Assembly (NCBI GenBank): GCA_963920575.1
Contig: OY986972.1
Span: 885,501-949,500, forward strand
Reading direction: 5' to 3'
DNA: 64,000 nucleotides
Origin: Narthecium ossifragum
Taxonomy: Eukaryota; Streptophyta; Magnoliopsida; Dioscoreales; Nartheciaceae
The translations under genes and the position numbers were made by a program. Of the stretch, positions 1-17,740 are shown piece after piece. How positions within the stretch are numbered: position 1 is the first letter of the stretch; each line of letters begins with the position of its first letter. The notes below the pieces were generated by a model. That model worked only from the letters and a program-made list of their open reading frames with translations. It did no database searches and was not told the DNA's origin.

Positions 1-1653
1 GGAGGAATAGGAAAGCTCACCTCTCTCCAAAAACTAAACATGAACTATGCAGTGAAAAGAGAAGACGGGCACAAGATCATAGAATTGAGGGATATGAATC
101 AACTCCGTGGGCGTCTTCGAATAAGCAATCTCGAGAATGTGGAGAACAAGAACGAGGCCATCATCAACGGTGCTATCCTGAGAGACAAACTGCACATTGA
201 TGTATTACAGCTGTCATGGTCATCTAGTAGGAGCGACGACCCCAACTTGCCGATCAACGATGAAGAGGTCCTTGAAGGCTTGGAACCACCTCTCAATATC
301 AAATCCCTAGAAATCGATGGATATGGGGGTGTCGGATTTCCAAGCTGGTTCAGTATACAACACCTCTCAAATCTGAATAGTTTGCAGTTGGCGAATTGTA
401 GAAGCTTGGACTGCTGGGAACGTCTAGTTCTAGTGCTTGGACAGCTGCCCTACCTCAAGTCTCTGAGTTTCAGATCGATTCCAGCAATGAAGAAAATTGA
501 TGATGAATTATTCAAGGGCTTTCCATCACTTGAAGAGCTAGAATTCGTTGGCATTGAAGGATGGGAAGAATGGTCTGGAGGAGGAGGAGGAGAATGCGAC
601 GTCCCATTTTTCCCTCTTCTGCGCGTGCTTACAATTGAAAACTGCCCGAAACTGAGAAATATATCAAGCCACCTTCCTCTGTCACTTGCGACACTGAGCA
701 TCGACTATTGCGAAGAATTGACCTCTATGCCAGTCGAGAGGTTAAAACAACTCGTCTCTCTGGAGAGGTTGGTAATCTCGAACTGCCCCAAGCTCGGATC
801 CTCCGTGGTTCTGGCGCAGCAGCAGGTGGATGAAGAAGAAGATCATCATGGTGGTGGTGGTGGAGGTGGTGGTGGTAACAACAACAACATCCAGCTCCTT
901 CCCTCATCCCTGAAATTACTTCATTTCTTATCATGTGGCCAACTCATCAGATGGATCCCAAGGTGCTTGCTGAACCTCACCTCTCTCACCCATTTGGAGA
1001 TACAGGAATGCCCGCACATAACATCCCTCCCGAGAGAGGTGATGCGTCAGCTGACAGCACTTGAGGTGTTGTCTCTTCAGGACTGTCAAGAGTTGATGAC
1101 GTTGGAAGGACTACAAGCTCTTCCATCGCTCGGGAGACTCGACATAAGGAAGTGCCCGAAGCTGGTGCTGGCTGCAGCATCCTCACAGCTGCATCCCGCC
1201 CAAGGGGATGATGATCGGGAGGATGCGTTCCCGTCTCTCGTTGAACTCATAGTCGACGATACATCTATGCTCACGTTGCAGCCTCTAAGAGGAAGACTGC
1301 GATTCCTCTTAAGACTAAGCATAGTAAAATCTTTGCAATCTGCTATGTTTAGTGGTGCTGAGGAGCAAGCTGTATTGCAAGATCTCACCTCCCTGCAAAC
1401 CCTACATATCTTTGACTGTAAGAATCTTCTTTCCCTCCCACCAGAACTGCACACTCTTTCCTCCCTCCAACAGTTGGATATATCCGACTGCTCAGAGATC
1501 CAGTCGCTGCCAGAGAAGGGCCTGCTCACCTCCCTCACATACTTGAGAATGATAGGATGCCATCCAGTATTGAAGGAGCGCTGCCAAAAGGAGACGGGAC
1601 CTGATTGGCACAAAATTTCCCACATCGAGTATGTCGATATAGACACTAATTAG
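1..1653 (+). CDS. CNL-type NB-LRR resistance protein, C-terminal LRR part (5' end outside window)
   Basis: The frame is open from base 1 and reads IGKLTSLQKLN before the first ATG at 40, so that ATG is internal and the NB-ARC part lies to the left. The text ELRDMNQLRGRLRISNLENV is the usual start of the LRR block in RGA-like coiled-coil NLRs. About ten irregular LRRs follow (LxxLxxLxIxxCxxLxSLP style), ending in the GCHPVLKERCQKETGPDWHKISHI tail-type motif seen in this family. Such proteins are cytoplasmic or nuclear immune receptors whose LRR senses effectors or holds the receptor inactive. An acidic run followed by Gly and Asn homopolymers (bases about 829-890) interrupts one repeat. No frameshift is seen and the stop is TAG at 1651. 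The LRR class is certain; pathogen specificity cannot be read. Confidence 0.9.
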   Translation, partial: GGIGKLTSLQKLNMNYAVKREDGHKIIELRDMNQLRGRLRISNLENVENKNEAIINGAILRDKLHIDVLQLSWSSSRSDDPNLPINDEEVLEGLEPPLNIKSLEIDGYGGVGFPSWFSIQHLSNLNSLQLANCRSLDCWERLVLVLGQLPYLKSLSFRSIPAMKKIDDELFKGFPSLEELEFVGIEGWEEWSGGGGGECDVPFFPLLRVLTIENCPKLRNISSHLPLSLATLSIDYCEELTSMPVERLKQLVSLERLVISNCPKLGSSVVLAQQQVDEEEDHHGGGGGGGGGNNNNIQLLPSSLKLLHFLSCGQLIRWIPRCLLNLTSLTHLEIQECPHITSLPREVMRQLTALEVLSLQDCQELMTLEGLQALPSLGRLDIRKCPKLVLAAASSQLHPAQGDDDREDAFPSLVELIVDDTSMLTLQPLRGRLRFLLRLSIVKSLQSAMFSGAEEQAVLQDLTSLQTLHIFDCKNLLSLPPELHTLSSLQQLDISDCSEIQSLPEKGLLTSLTYLRMIGCHPVLKERCQKETGPDWHKISHIEYVDIDTN

Positions 1654-1696
1654 ATCCTGCCAGTGGTTTCTATGCTTCCCTCCCTCAATGTATCTT

Positions 1697-1700
<4 letters not shown>

Positions 1701-1746
<46 letters not shown>
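1701..1746. repeat. (AT)n microsatellite in NLR 3' flank
   Basis: Uninterrupted AT dinucleotides start about 50 bases after the NLR stop codon, probably within its 3' untranslated region. Confidence 0.95.
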
Positions 1747-1749
<3 letters not shown>

Positions 1750-3831
1750 TCAATCTTCTCTTGTAAAGAAAGGAAAGGAAAGGCACATCTCTTGATGTTG
1801 CTTCCTATAAAGCCCCTTGGTCTTTAATTTTCCGTCAAGAGAAGAAACAGAGACAGCATTTCACTATTGGATACTCTTCTTACTGGTCAGTAAATAACCT
1901 CCTCAATTTACACATATGTCTATATTCCGATTCTTTTTTTGTTGATTAATTGAGCTTTTAAGCTAGGAAATTGATTGCTTGCTATATAAATTAGCTGCTG
2001 AGGTCTTGTTTCTTCTATAGTGTGTATTTCAAATCACAGTATTCCTGGATTCTTGTGGATCGGTTGAACTTTAAAATGGCCTTCTATTTCAAATCATCAA
2101 ACTAACATCCCTCTTTCCTCGTCTCGCAGTAATTAATATGCTCCGCTGCCTGTTATGTAACTCCCTATTCATGGAAGTAGTCAGTGGTGTTTCAGTCACA
2201 GGCATGAATGATCAAACTAAACTGGCGATGGTGGCCAACTGTAAGTACTAATGTTGCTTTTATATAAGCACAACCGCTCTGTTAATCAGGAGGAAATATA
2301 TCAGCAACTGTTCTCAGGAGAGTGTTCAGATAGTTGTCAATGAGCATCGATCATCGAACATCTTTTGAAAGCATTTCGATTTGAATTCCTGCATGCAAAG
2401 TGGTGGGCAATCTCCTGCGATTTGGATTCCGTGAAGTCGTAAATACTAAAACATTAGTAACTCTCAAAGAAATTTGATTTGGCATGGAACTCCAGATGCT
2501 GAAGGGAGATGCTTCTTCTGGTTTTGTGAAAAGCCTAACCTCGGATCATTTTGCCTGTGGAGATTGATAGTGACACTCCAACTGGTAATGTTTGTGACTC
2601 AATCAGTTTGCTAAAATGCGTGCAAGTGAATTCGTTAGAATTATATAGGTATGTTAGATAAGATTGTAGGTTTCCATCTATGAATTGCATCTTATTCACC
2701 TCAAACTAATTTATTTCTTTTGTTGCTTTGATTTCTTCTCTTTAATTAGATGTTACTGTTTTAGGACAATCTGCATTGAACTGCAGGTTTCCAAACCTCT
2801 TTCATGATGATATTAATAGCTTGGGGTTTTGAGCTGGACTGCACATTACTTTTATCTCGCAATTTATTTTTCTGTAGCAAATAAATTTATCAATCTGCCA
2901 TACAAGAATGCTGATTCTTTGCAAACATCCTTTCCACAGGAAAATACTTATTCTGCTGATGTATAAAACTTGCGTGCAACTTTTGCAAACGTCTTGAATT
3001 CCACTGAAATCAATCCAGGTAGTCCTTTGAAATGTCCATCAAGTGGATTTGAAAAGCACCTTATGGTGGATTGGAAGGGTTAATACCAAAAGGAACTGAA
3101 GGACAGTTTGAGAAGCACCAAAAGAACATTCACAACTTTCCCAAATGCTTGCATCTTGCAGAGGCCAAGAACCGAAGGAATGAAGAGACCGTGAAATCCA
3201 TAAATGTTACTCCTGAAGCAGAAGCTGAAAGTAGTATGGGAGAGGGAGAGGATGGAAACAGAAGCTACAGTATCTCTTGCTAGAAGCATCTCCAAAGCCA
3301 ACAGCATGGCCATATGCACATTCTTCTTATTTTTCTTCTGGCCACAAGGTCCATTCTTCTTGTACTTTTCTGGAACAATTTCACTCAAACATCTACCATT
3401 TCTGTTTCCAGAGGTTCAATGAACAAAAGTTTGGCAGAAAGAGCTGTGAAATTGAAAACATCAGATTCTCTGTTGTAACTCAAGAAAATTGCATTTCAGG
3501 TTCATCCTGTGACAAAAATGAATGGCATATTGTGATTCTTGGGTTGGATCTCGCTCCCTTTCATCCCTCTTCAGTCTACTCTCATCCAATGTTCCAATAG
3601 TGGGTCCTTGAATTCATTAACCAAGGAGTAGTAATCTTTGAAAGGAGAAGAAAAAGCTATGGCTAACTCCATTGGAGATCAAGTGCATTCAAAGCAAACA
3701 AATACAGCTGTATTCGCTCTATACACAGCTGCCTAACCACAAATTTACCTGATACAATCTTCTTCAGGGAGATGGAACTTTGCACGTAAAGCTCAAACAT
3801 CAGAAGCTTCACATGATTTCAGGAGAAAAAT

Positions 3832-3873
<42 letters not shown>

Positions 3874-4160
3874 TTTGGGAAAAGATGAGCCCGAAGGCTA
3901 ACAAAACACACGCTGGCTAGCAAAATAGAATGAACATAGAAGAAAACACCACCAAAATATCAAGTCATGGATGCAGAGAGCCTAAGCACAAAAAATGCAT
4001 TCTGCAAGCATAGTCATCTAATAAACCAGCAAATATGACCATTGTGTATCCAAAGGTAGATCACATCGGTGGTACACTTACATAGCATTGCAATTACAAA
4101 TACTCAAATTGAAATTGAAACTAAAAAAGAAGAAGAAGAAGAAGAACAACCCACGAGATG
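1750..4160. other. Intergenic region without a recognised gene
   Basis: The sequence is AT-rich. The largest open frames (3071-3283 and 3277-3600, +) resemble no family I know and lack coding character. I looked on the minus strand for the missing C-terminal exons of the nucleoporin-like gene and did not find them. The first few hundred bases may be 3' UTR of the NLR. Confidence 0.5.
3833..3876. repeat. (TA)n followed by poly(T)
   Basis: About 16 TA units run into a 12-base T run, followed by sequence resembling the reverse complement of a LINE 3' end. It may be the tail of a very short minus-strand retroposon, but no coding part is present. Confidence 0.5.
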
Positions 4161-4168
4161 TTCAAGGT

Positions 4169-6109
4169 GTTCAAGGTGCAAGGTCCACATTCAAAAACTG
4201 ATTTTGACCATGATGCTGACTTTCCCTCCTCTTGCCACTTATTTGCCTTTGAAATAGCTGCATCATGCAAACCCACGAGATGTGCTTGACAAAGAAAAGA
4301 TCCAGGAGAAAGAGAACTTGGACTGTAGGAAGAATAAGGTACTGATTCTCATAATTTTCTACCATGATTCATGGATCTCCAAGATCTTGGAGCATTATCA
4401 TTGCCTTTGGCCCATTTGGGAACTTTGCTCAGGTATCCAACTCCACCAGCAGAAGCTTCTATCGACGTAAAATCTACAACTCGTGATTGAATTATCTTTG
4501 TTAGCTTATCACATTCATCCCTGAAGAAAATGTAGAGCACCCAACTAAGTGCTGTAAACCTTAAAGGACAAAATATGATGATATGAACTGAATAAATCCA
4601 TTTTGCCCTTAGCTTCTATGCAGTTCCAAAAAAGTTGTATACATTAAGTAGAAGGTCCAAAGTTACAGAAACAAATGTCAAAAGTCTATGCATCTAGTGG
4701 CAGTGGTTGTTCCCTTCTTACTCCAAAAAGCAATGCATCAAACAAGTTTATAGTCAGCTCAAACATGATGAATTGTTCAAGAAGCAAAGTATAAGCAGCA
4801 TATTTCAACTCTACACATTTACAGTAAGTCATGGGCATCTGATGTAATGAACTTACAGTAATAGAAGCTCTTCAAATAAATGGTGTTAAAACAGATCAAA
4901 TAAATAGAGAATCAAGAGCTAAGTTACCTTGAAAATGTCTCTTGCATAAGCAGCTGCTTGATAGCATGTTTGCATTCGATTTTTGAAACAATAGCCAGCG
5001 ACCCCTCCATGTAGTCCTTGCCTTGCCCTGGTATCTTTCCATTTTGATCCTAGATAGGCCAAACAAGATCAACGAGAACTTAAAAATCTATAGAAAAGAC
5101 ACAAGGTAATATGCAATCCATAATTCTCAAGTTTTCCGGTATAGTTTCCAAGAGCAACTCATTGATTTCTGTACCATTGAAGAAATAGAATTATATGATG
5201 GCCTAATGTTCCAAAAGAACCCCAGCATGATGAACACAGCAGGGGACGGAAGCGAGAATTAAAAAATTATTATAACTACAAACAGAATGGACTTAAGTCA
5301 ACAATATAAATTTACCTGGTTTAGCTCATCAAGATCATTAAAACACACATTAGCATCTTCACCTTCTTCTGCAACATATAAGAAAATCAGCTAAATATAT
5401 GGTCTTCGAGCTAAATACAACACCCAAAAAAGCACAACAAAACAGGTCCATTAAAGCTTCCTGATGACCATTCTATTAAACTCTATATTGGGTTTCACAT
5501 AAATCATCTCGAGAAAATTATTCACGATCTAACCAGCACGAAAATTTTACAAAATTCAAATTCAACTTCTTTATTAATAACCAGCAGTCTTCCATTTTCA
5601 AACCCTATTGTTAGACGAGAAAGCACAACCTATCTTTAATGAAATTTTCGAGTACCCCTCTATTCCAATGAAAAATCCGTAAGCATATCCTCTGTAACAA
5701 TTCCATAAAGGCCTTCTTCATCGCATCCTCTTTCCGAAATCCAAAATAGCCTTTTCTTATCATCCAAAGATCCAACTTATCCTCCACGTGGGGGACACCT
5801 CAACATCCCATCGCCTTTCAAGTTAATCACCAGTAGCAATCCATCGAGGTAAGACCTTTAAACCGATGCAAATCCATTCAATTCATCATGTTCTAAGGCC
5901 ATAGGTAAACCCAACCCAACGAAAGACATCGAAGAGAAGCAAAAGGGGAAGAGGAGAGGATCACCCGAACTATAAGCGCTCTCGTCATCACTGTCGTCGT
6001 CGTCGTCATCGGAGTGGAAGGCGGCGGAGATGAGGCGACCGGCACCGGAGAGGACGGAAGAGAGCCACCAGCCGGCGGCGGCAGAGGAAGGGTCATTAGA
6101 GGAGGACAT
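4169..6109 (-). pseudogene. Nucleoporin-like gene (At5g20200/NUP1-related), 5' exons only
   Basis: Five exons join in phase: 6109-5965 (ATG; 48 codons plus 1 nt), 5368-5316, 5049-4928, 4520-4363 and 4257 to about 4169. All have GT/AG borders. The start reads MSSSNDPSSAAAGWWLSSVLSGAGRLIS, with a WLSxVLSGAGRLI amphipathic block and an Asp-rich run. Further on are ALVSK-like, IKQLLMQETFSRDECDKLTKIIQSRVVDF and AISKANKWQEE...ECGPCTLN blocks, which I recognise from plant NUP1-related nuclear-pore/lamina proteins. After CTLN the frame runs into CTT repeats and conservation stops. Family members are several hundred residues longer. I infer a truncated gene or a 5' gene fragment, though distant exons could have been missed. 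A 5' microsatellite (GA)n lies just upstream of the ATG. The family call rests on memory. Confidence 0.6.
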
Positions 6110-6299
6110 GAGAGAGAGAGAGAGCGAGCGAGCGAGACGGGGGTTAGGAATGGAGGGAGATTAATAACCGCAATGGCACGTGAGACGCACGTGCTACCTT
6201 TTATAAATAGTTCATTGAGATAGTTAGTCAACTGTTTCTTAATTTTGTAGTTATAAAACTGAGAAATACGGTAACTATCCTTGTTTTTGTTCATGGCTA

Positions 6300-6540
6300 T
6301 CCAAATACAAGGGTTTTTTATATTTGTTTTTTCCCTCTAATATTGCATATGTTAAAAATGAGTAATCCAATTCTGGCATTGATTGCTATGTACGACAAAT
6401 CTTATATTTTTCTTTTAAATCAAGTCTTTTACCTTGACTCGGGCCAAGTGCCCTTCATTTTCAACACATTTGGGATCTTGGGAATTTGGAAATTTGATCA
6501 TAAGACCAACCCACTAACACTCTCATGTACTAACTGTCAG
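6300..6540. other. Upstream flank, nothing recognised
   Basis: AT-rich sequence beyond the start of the nucleoporin-like gene. A single 70-codon open frame at 6343-6555 has no recognisable similarity. Confidence 0.4.
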
Positions 6541-7640
6541 GGCGGTGAGTCTTGACACGGGCCCTGACCCGAGTCATCCGGAGATGGCATGACCAAGGGC
6601 CAAATCCATGACATGATGGTCAGCGTCACGAGTCATGGGAGGCTTGGTGTCCTCATGATAGCAAGCAAAGCATGCCAAGACGAGCTAGCCGACATCCCTC
6701 CAAGAATGGCGTGGTGAACTTTGAAGATGGCACGGTGGACTAAGCCAAGAAAGTTAGCGCGCCATGGCGTCGTGCAACATGATCAGCCAGAGTCTGAGTG
6801 GCACTAAGACTCCGAATCCTACTATGACTCAAATTCTAGCTCCACTAGGACTCTGTATGATGGGATAATAATGATGGCAAGAGATGTCGCGGGCAAAGTC
6901 CTAGTCAGACCAGGACTTGGCGCGTCAGCCGGACGCGCTAGGTGGTTTTGGATAAATCTGACCATGTGGACTTAGAGATCTACTTGAACTCTATCCTACG
7001 AAGCTTTTGACGCAACAAAGTAGAGTTTTGGTGCGGAAAAAAGTTACTTGACACGGAAGAAAAGGATCGGAGTTTTGGTCAATGTCAGGTGCTTGGCAGC
7101 TTGGCAAAAAGCTATCTTTGTCAAGTTCTACTCGAGGCAGAGTCCAAGTAAGAAAATGTACCTTTTAGATTGGCGGATTGGTGCCCATATTTGTATGAAT
7201 CCTTGAACTTTGAGTTGGAGTAGGAAGATTGACTTGTAGAACAAGTCACGGACTCTTCGTTATATAAAGAGTTGGCCGACCAAGATGGGAGAGCATCTGG
7301 GCATTGGCTAGGGTTTGGGTTCCTGATATTCTTGAGTGATCTTGTACCATGGGTTGGGAGAAAGAGTTGTAAGTGATTATATTGTAAAGATTGTTTATCA
7401 ATAAAGGAACGAGATCTCTCCCTTTGCCAATATCGTGTCTTCTTCTTGGTGTGTGTGATTATGCAAGAAGCATGAAAAGGGCTGGTCAAGAGCGGATCTT
7501 GCTACACTGACGATCTCAAAGACTAGGTCATGACGCGTGCCATGTGTCTAGACGACGTGGTGGAGCTTGAGGCCGAGGGTTCTTGGTGCTGACATCGGAT
7601 TCTCTTCTTTGTGAAAAAAAAAATCCGCTGCACAACCCGG
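6540..7640 (+). mobile_element. Possible LTR-like repeat (boundaries unresolved)
   Basis: This stretch differs in composition from its flanks and carries LTR-like promoter and terminator signals on the + strand. A TATA box (TATATAAAG, about 7261) is followed roughly 140 bases later by AATAAA (about 7401) and a GT-rich stretch. No TG...CA ends with matching target-site duplication could be found and no gag-pol coding sequence is present. It may be an old solo LTR or another transcribed repeat. Confidence 0.35.
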
Positions 7641-8397
7641 TAACACTAACCAGCGGAGTTATTCAAGGGTTGTGTGTATGACAAAATCTAATTGAAACCT
7701 TTATCTGGTCATAAGAGGTGGAATAAGAATAAAAGAAGTTATTTCATGAGATAATACATATAGAAGGTATCTTTTCACACTGTACTAGATTTGGCTTGTT
7801 TATGTAATTTTAAAAACATAGAGGTGGGTGAGAGATTTGAACTTTTGAGATTTAACCATTATTAGTAAACTATTAATAGGTCACAGTAGAAAAAACTTTT
7901 TAGAAATAGCCAAACCATTGGACCGCACTCATTAAACAGCCCGAGGAACAAAAGTCTCGGACGCATGATTGCTATGGAGCCGGATTTTGTTTTTGATATC
8001 AAAAATGATTTGTATACATGGGTACACAAATCATGGCCGTTGGATTGAATCGGACACACATCCCGATTCAATTCAACGGTTGGGGTACATGCCCCAATCA
8101 GGGTTCTTTTGATATTTGCTTTTTATTAGCTGAGCCTTCTATTTTGCCTCAGGGGGTGCAATTGGGTAAATGCCTTATATTTTTAACAAATTTATGGACT
8201 TGGTGATTGAACCCGAACAAGTCCATTACCACCACGGGAGACTCTTGATGTAGGACTAGATTGTTTGGTTAAAAAAGTCATCTATCTAATTGTTCAAAAT
8301 GGTGGTCAGAATCTCTTGGGTTAAGACCTCTCGAGTCGCGTACGAGTTGGTCTTCAGATCCTATTTATAATGGTATTATTTATTAGGATTTTATTTA

Positions 8398-8880
8398 GGG
8401 TAAATATACTTTAGTACATTGTAGTTTAAGTAATGTTTCAAATAATGCCTTGCATTTTAAAAAGTTACAAATAAAACCCTCATGTTACAAAACTATTTCA
8501 ATTTAGGCTCGGAGACGGCACACACGTGAGGGACGGGTGCATGTGACATCACGTAACCCTTTTCTCTCGTATTATTTCCCCGTTTGGTTCGGGGGTTAAA
8601 AAAAATAGGGTTAATGGGGGTTAGAAAAAATGAACTTAAGAAATGTGGGTAAGAAAAAATAGAGAGGAATAAGGTAGGTGAAATAGTGGTAACTCCATAA
8701 TCATTACTTTGGTGTTTGAATAAAAAATAGGGATAATCATCTTAACCCAAAACAAACAGGGGCAAAGATTAAATATATTTTAGTGCATTGAAGTTTCAAT
8801 CAAGTTTCAAATAATGCTTTTAACTTTCAAAAGTTTGCAAATAAACCCTATTCATGTGACTTCACGTGACCATTTTCTCC
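8398..8880. repeat. Diverged direct repeats around a small MITE-like insert
   Basis: A block beginning near 8398 (AAATATACTTTAGTACATTG) recurs in diverged form near 8768 (AAATATATTTTAGTGCATTG). Both copies continue through matching CAAATAATGC, CAAATAAA and TCACGTRACC segments. Between them, about 8577-8765, sits a segment that starts CCCCGTTTGGTT and ends AACAAACAGGGG, which looks like a small TIR element with degenerate ends. Confidence 0.5.
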
Positions 8881-8889
8881 AAGTCCTTT

Positions 8890-9620
8890 GATGATATCAC
8901 CCTCGAGGTCTGAATCAATCCATATTTGTAACTAGGTGGGCCCCCCTGCCACCTGGCAGGGTAACCATCAAGTTAATGGGTGATTCGGTTATAAAACCAA
9001 ATTTGATTAATGAATTAGTATGAGTATTATATAAGGTTGATTGTATTAGATTAATATACTATAACTATAGAATAGATATAAATGTATGAATTAAATCAAC
9101 CTTATAAGGGGGTGGTTATGCATAACCGTTTTTGCTCTTTATAAGGTTGATGTGAGGACTTTTGAAAGTCGAATGTTTAACCCAAACTACATGTGATAAT
9201 AAAGTATATTTTGTCCTTTTTTTTCTAATGGCATTGCTTATTTGAAGACATTAATTAAAGTCCCAGTTCAAGTATAACAGAGTAATTATTTATTTTGACT
9301 GATAATTAATCTAATAGGTCACGTTTGTTTTACGAGACATAATATAGGTGGATATAATCACTCGGATATTATATGTCGGGAGATAATATGAAGGTTAAAT
9401 TCCTCTTCCGTATTTGATAAGATATAAGATAAGGGGAAGAAGTTTAATCAAATATTTAAATATTTTAATTTTTTAATCCAATGATTCTCATATCATGGGA
9501 TTACGTGTCCATCTCTTTCTGAGATTATTTTATCTCATGTACATGTGATGGGATGGAGTGCGAACGAGATTATTTATTTCATTTCTAAAAACACACAAAA
9601 GGATAAAATAGCATCATATG
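8890..9620. other. AT-rich intergenic sequence upstream of the ADAGIO gene
   Basis: No coding potential is seen on either strand. The region contains short repeated ATAAGGTTGA segments (around 9032, 9100 and 9142) of unknown origin. Confidence 0.4.
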
Positions 9621-9630
9621 ATTACTAATC

Positions 9631-9636
9631 CACGTG
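9631..9636. promoter_or_regulatory. G-box (CACGTG) upstream of ADAGIO gene
   Basis: A perfect palindromic CACGTG lies 424 bases before the ATG at 10055. G-boxes bind bHLH and bZIP factors including PIFs. That it acts on this gene is inference from position only. Confidence 0.35.
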
Positions 9637-10018
9637 ATTACCCACCTCTAATAATGAAACAGACGGGCTCATAGAATCTAAAGTTTTTGTTTAACAAAAT
9701 TCCTATTTCTCCATATGCCAGACATGACGACTATAATAAGGGAAACGGGAAACGCCTATCATCTCTATTCGCCGCGTCCACGTAGGCGAGAACGAGGAGG
9801 ATGGCCCTCGGTTCCCGTTTCCACGAGTTACCATTTGTTAATTGGCCCGCTAGTAGGCCGATTCCCCTCCGGCCCAACTCCCCAAGTGGCTAAAAACTTA
9901 ACCCATCCATTCATCCATCCGTCGTCCATCCACTCGTTCGATTCCAAGAGCTCTCCAAGAGCTCTCTCTCTTGCGCATCTCCGCCATCGCCCGTAGAAAC
10001 CCTCTTCCCATGGGTTGA

Positions 10019-15410
<5,392 letters not shown>

Positions 15411-16200
15411 TATGCAAATAAAAGTGCAGTTTCAATGACTTTTGAGTACAATACTTGAGGAGATGTTTTCTAATATGAAGACATTCAAGAGCGAACACTG
15501 TTAGATCCACAGAATAAAAGAATGGTCATGTTGCGGCGTTGCCCCTCCTCCGATCTGTTTATGACTGTCTGGTATACTTTTCTGGCCACAGAGGATAGTC
15601 TTGGTTAGGGTTAGGTTTGTTTACACCTGGGTGGATACTTGTAAGCTTCAAGGTGATCATCAGCTTTATTTGTTGTAGATGCTTATCCATGTATGGGTTG
15701 TGCGATGTGAATTATTATCCATAAGGAACTCCAACAGTACTCGTATATATACATATGTACACTCCTTTTTTCTTGTAGCGTGTCTTTTCTTCTCTGGTAT
15801 CTTTTTGGCAGGGGTGATTTTTTAGTTCTATTGTATATACAAATTACTTGTTTCTTCTAGCATTTTGGGTCTTTAAAATAAAATGGAGTGTGTAAGCTGC
15901 ACCTGGAACAACACGAACTGCAAATGAAATTGTGAGTTTGGATTGAGCATATAACTTAACAGGCATTTGACATCAAAATTCATTTGTGTCTTTGGGGTAT
16001 ATTTGAAAATTCAAGTGGGCGCCGTGGTGTTTATTTGTGTGTTTCTGTATCATTGTGCATTATATGATAGGTTTTCTTCTAATTCCAGACTAGATTTGTA
16101 CCCTTTATGTGGTACCAATACAGGATAAAGTTGGACGCCCGGGCCGGGAAATCTCCGTGCTAGTGTGTAACCAAGTTCAAAGATTTCATCTCTGTACATA
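15411..16200 (+). other. Presumed 3' UTR and flank of ADAGIO gene
   Basis: No coding sequence is seen. AATAAAA at 15418 and 15514 and AAATAAAATGG near 15878 are possible polyadenylation signals; which one is used cannot be determined. Confidence 0.45.
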
Positions 16201-16207
16201 AGTTTTT

Positions 16208-17545
16208 TTTGATGAGTTGAGCTCATAAGAGCTAAAAATTATTTACAGCAAAGGTGCCAAGGCCCTAATCCCTGTCCTGCTGCCAATCAAAACTGGTGCA
16301 ATTTACTCTGCACCATTTGGCAACTCTGTCAGCCATGACATTAGTACATCGAGGAACAGCTAAAAACAGGATACTATCAAAACCTAGCATCTGCTTCCAT
16401 ATCTCCTTCGCGAGAGACTCCATATCCCTTGGCCAAACCTTTGCACCGTTAATCACGTCAACGACATCGGAGGCATCAGATTCAATTACGACTCTCCTTC
16501 TTTGTCGCTCCTTAGCCCATACCAGAGCTTTCAAGATGGCAATGGCCTCAGCTTCAAAAACATGCTGTGCCATTACTTCTTCTCCCTTTGCCCAACTGTA
16601 CTTACCCCTTCCATCCACTTCCACCACTGCAACTGCTGAATCCCTTGTTGTTAAGCTGCACGAAGCATCAACCTTATACAGCCAAACATCTTCTTCTCTG
16701 ACAACCTGGCTCTCCTTACTAGTTTTCCGGAAGCAGAGCAGGTGCTCCTCTGCTAACCTCTTAGCCCTGCGCGCCAGCACAATCGATGGTTCGCCCTCCC
16801 CCTCAAAGATCCTATGATTTTGATCTTTCCATATAGTCCACAGCCCATAGCCGATATAGGCTTTTAATTGTAGAACTCCTGGCTGGTTGGATGATCGGGA
16901 CAGAGCACCTATAAGGTTAACTGGCCTCCATTCACATCTCCCTGCTCCCAACTCCATCAGCAGAAAATCTAACACCTCCCTCGTATAGAAGCATTCAAAC
17001 AGGAAGTGTTCCATTGTCTCGGCACAAGCTCCACATCTAGGACAGCTTCTATCAGCTGCAGCGCAGTAGCTCCACAATTTATCACGAACCGGCAGCCGAC
17101 CTTTGAGTGCCTTCCACAATAACTGCTTGACTCTTGGGCCAACAGGAAGCCTCCACAAATTTTTCCAATTTACCTCTTCACAGTAGCTCCAATTAGCCTT
17201 GAACCTTTTGGCCAGCAAGAGATAAGCTGATGGAACAAAAACCTGTCCTACTCCATTGTACTCCCATCTAGCCTTGTCAACTTGATTTCTATGAATCGGC
17301 TGTGCCAATATAGCTTGCACTATCTCTTGATGAAAGAGCTCCTTCAACAGTTCCCTACTCCACCCATGTTGATTCACCAAATCTCCTACAGTCAATGTTT
17401 CTGCCAGATCTCCCCTGCACAAGGTTGGTTTCAAAGCAAGTGCCCCATCCAGCACCCAATGATCATGCATGACCCTGACCTTGCTATTCTGCCCTGGCGT
17501 CCAGAAGTTGCTACTGAGGCTCGAGACGATTATGTCAGTAATGTT
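16208..17545 (-). mobile_element. 5'-truncated LINE (L1-type) with zf-RVT and RNase H
   Basis: On the minus strand an open frame (17470-16265, extending upstream without stop to about 17550) carries the C-terminal part of a plant L1 ORF2. It contains the WTPGQNSKV region, a zinc-finger reverse-transcriptase-associated segment (RLPVRDKLWSYC...CPRCG..ETMEHFLFEC) and an RNase H domain. The RNase H acidic residues are in KVDASCS, FEAEAIAI, IESDAS and NVMADRVAK. The 3' end is marked by eight A residues on the element strand (Ts at 16202-16210). The endonuclease and RT catalytic parts are absent, so it is a dead-on-arrival copy. No clear target-site duplication was found. Confidence 0.85.
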
Positions 17546-17640
17546 TATTAATCAGTCTAGCAAGAGGGAATGGACTCAAGACCGATCCAAATGGGGTCTT
17601 AAAGACCGATCCATTACCAACGTCAAGCACTAACACTAAC

Positions 17641-17697
17641 CGCTCTTGAGCTACTCTCAAGGACTATGCGGCTCTTGAGCTACTCTCAAGGACTATA
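17641..17697. repeat. Two-copy 27-bp tandem repeat
   Basis: The unit GCTCTTGAGCTACTCTCAAG plus GACTAT... occurs twice back to back. Each copy contains a short inverted repeat (CTTGAG/CTCAAG). Confidence 0.8.
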
Positions 17698-17740
17698 CTA
17701 TGCTGTAATGCTGAATTGGTCATCAAACGGTTGATAGGAT

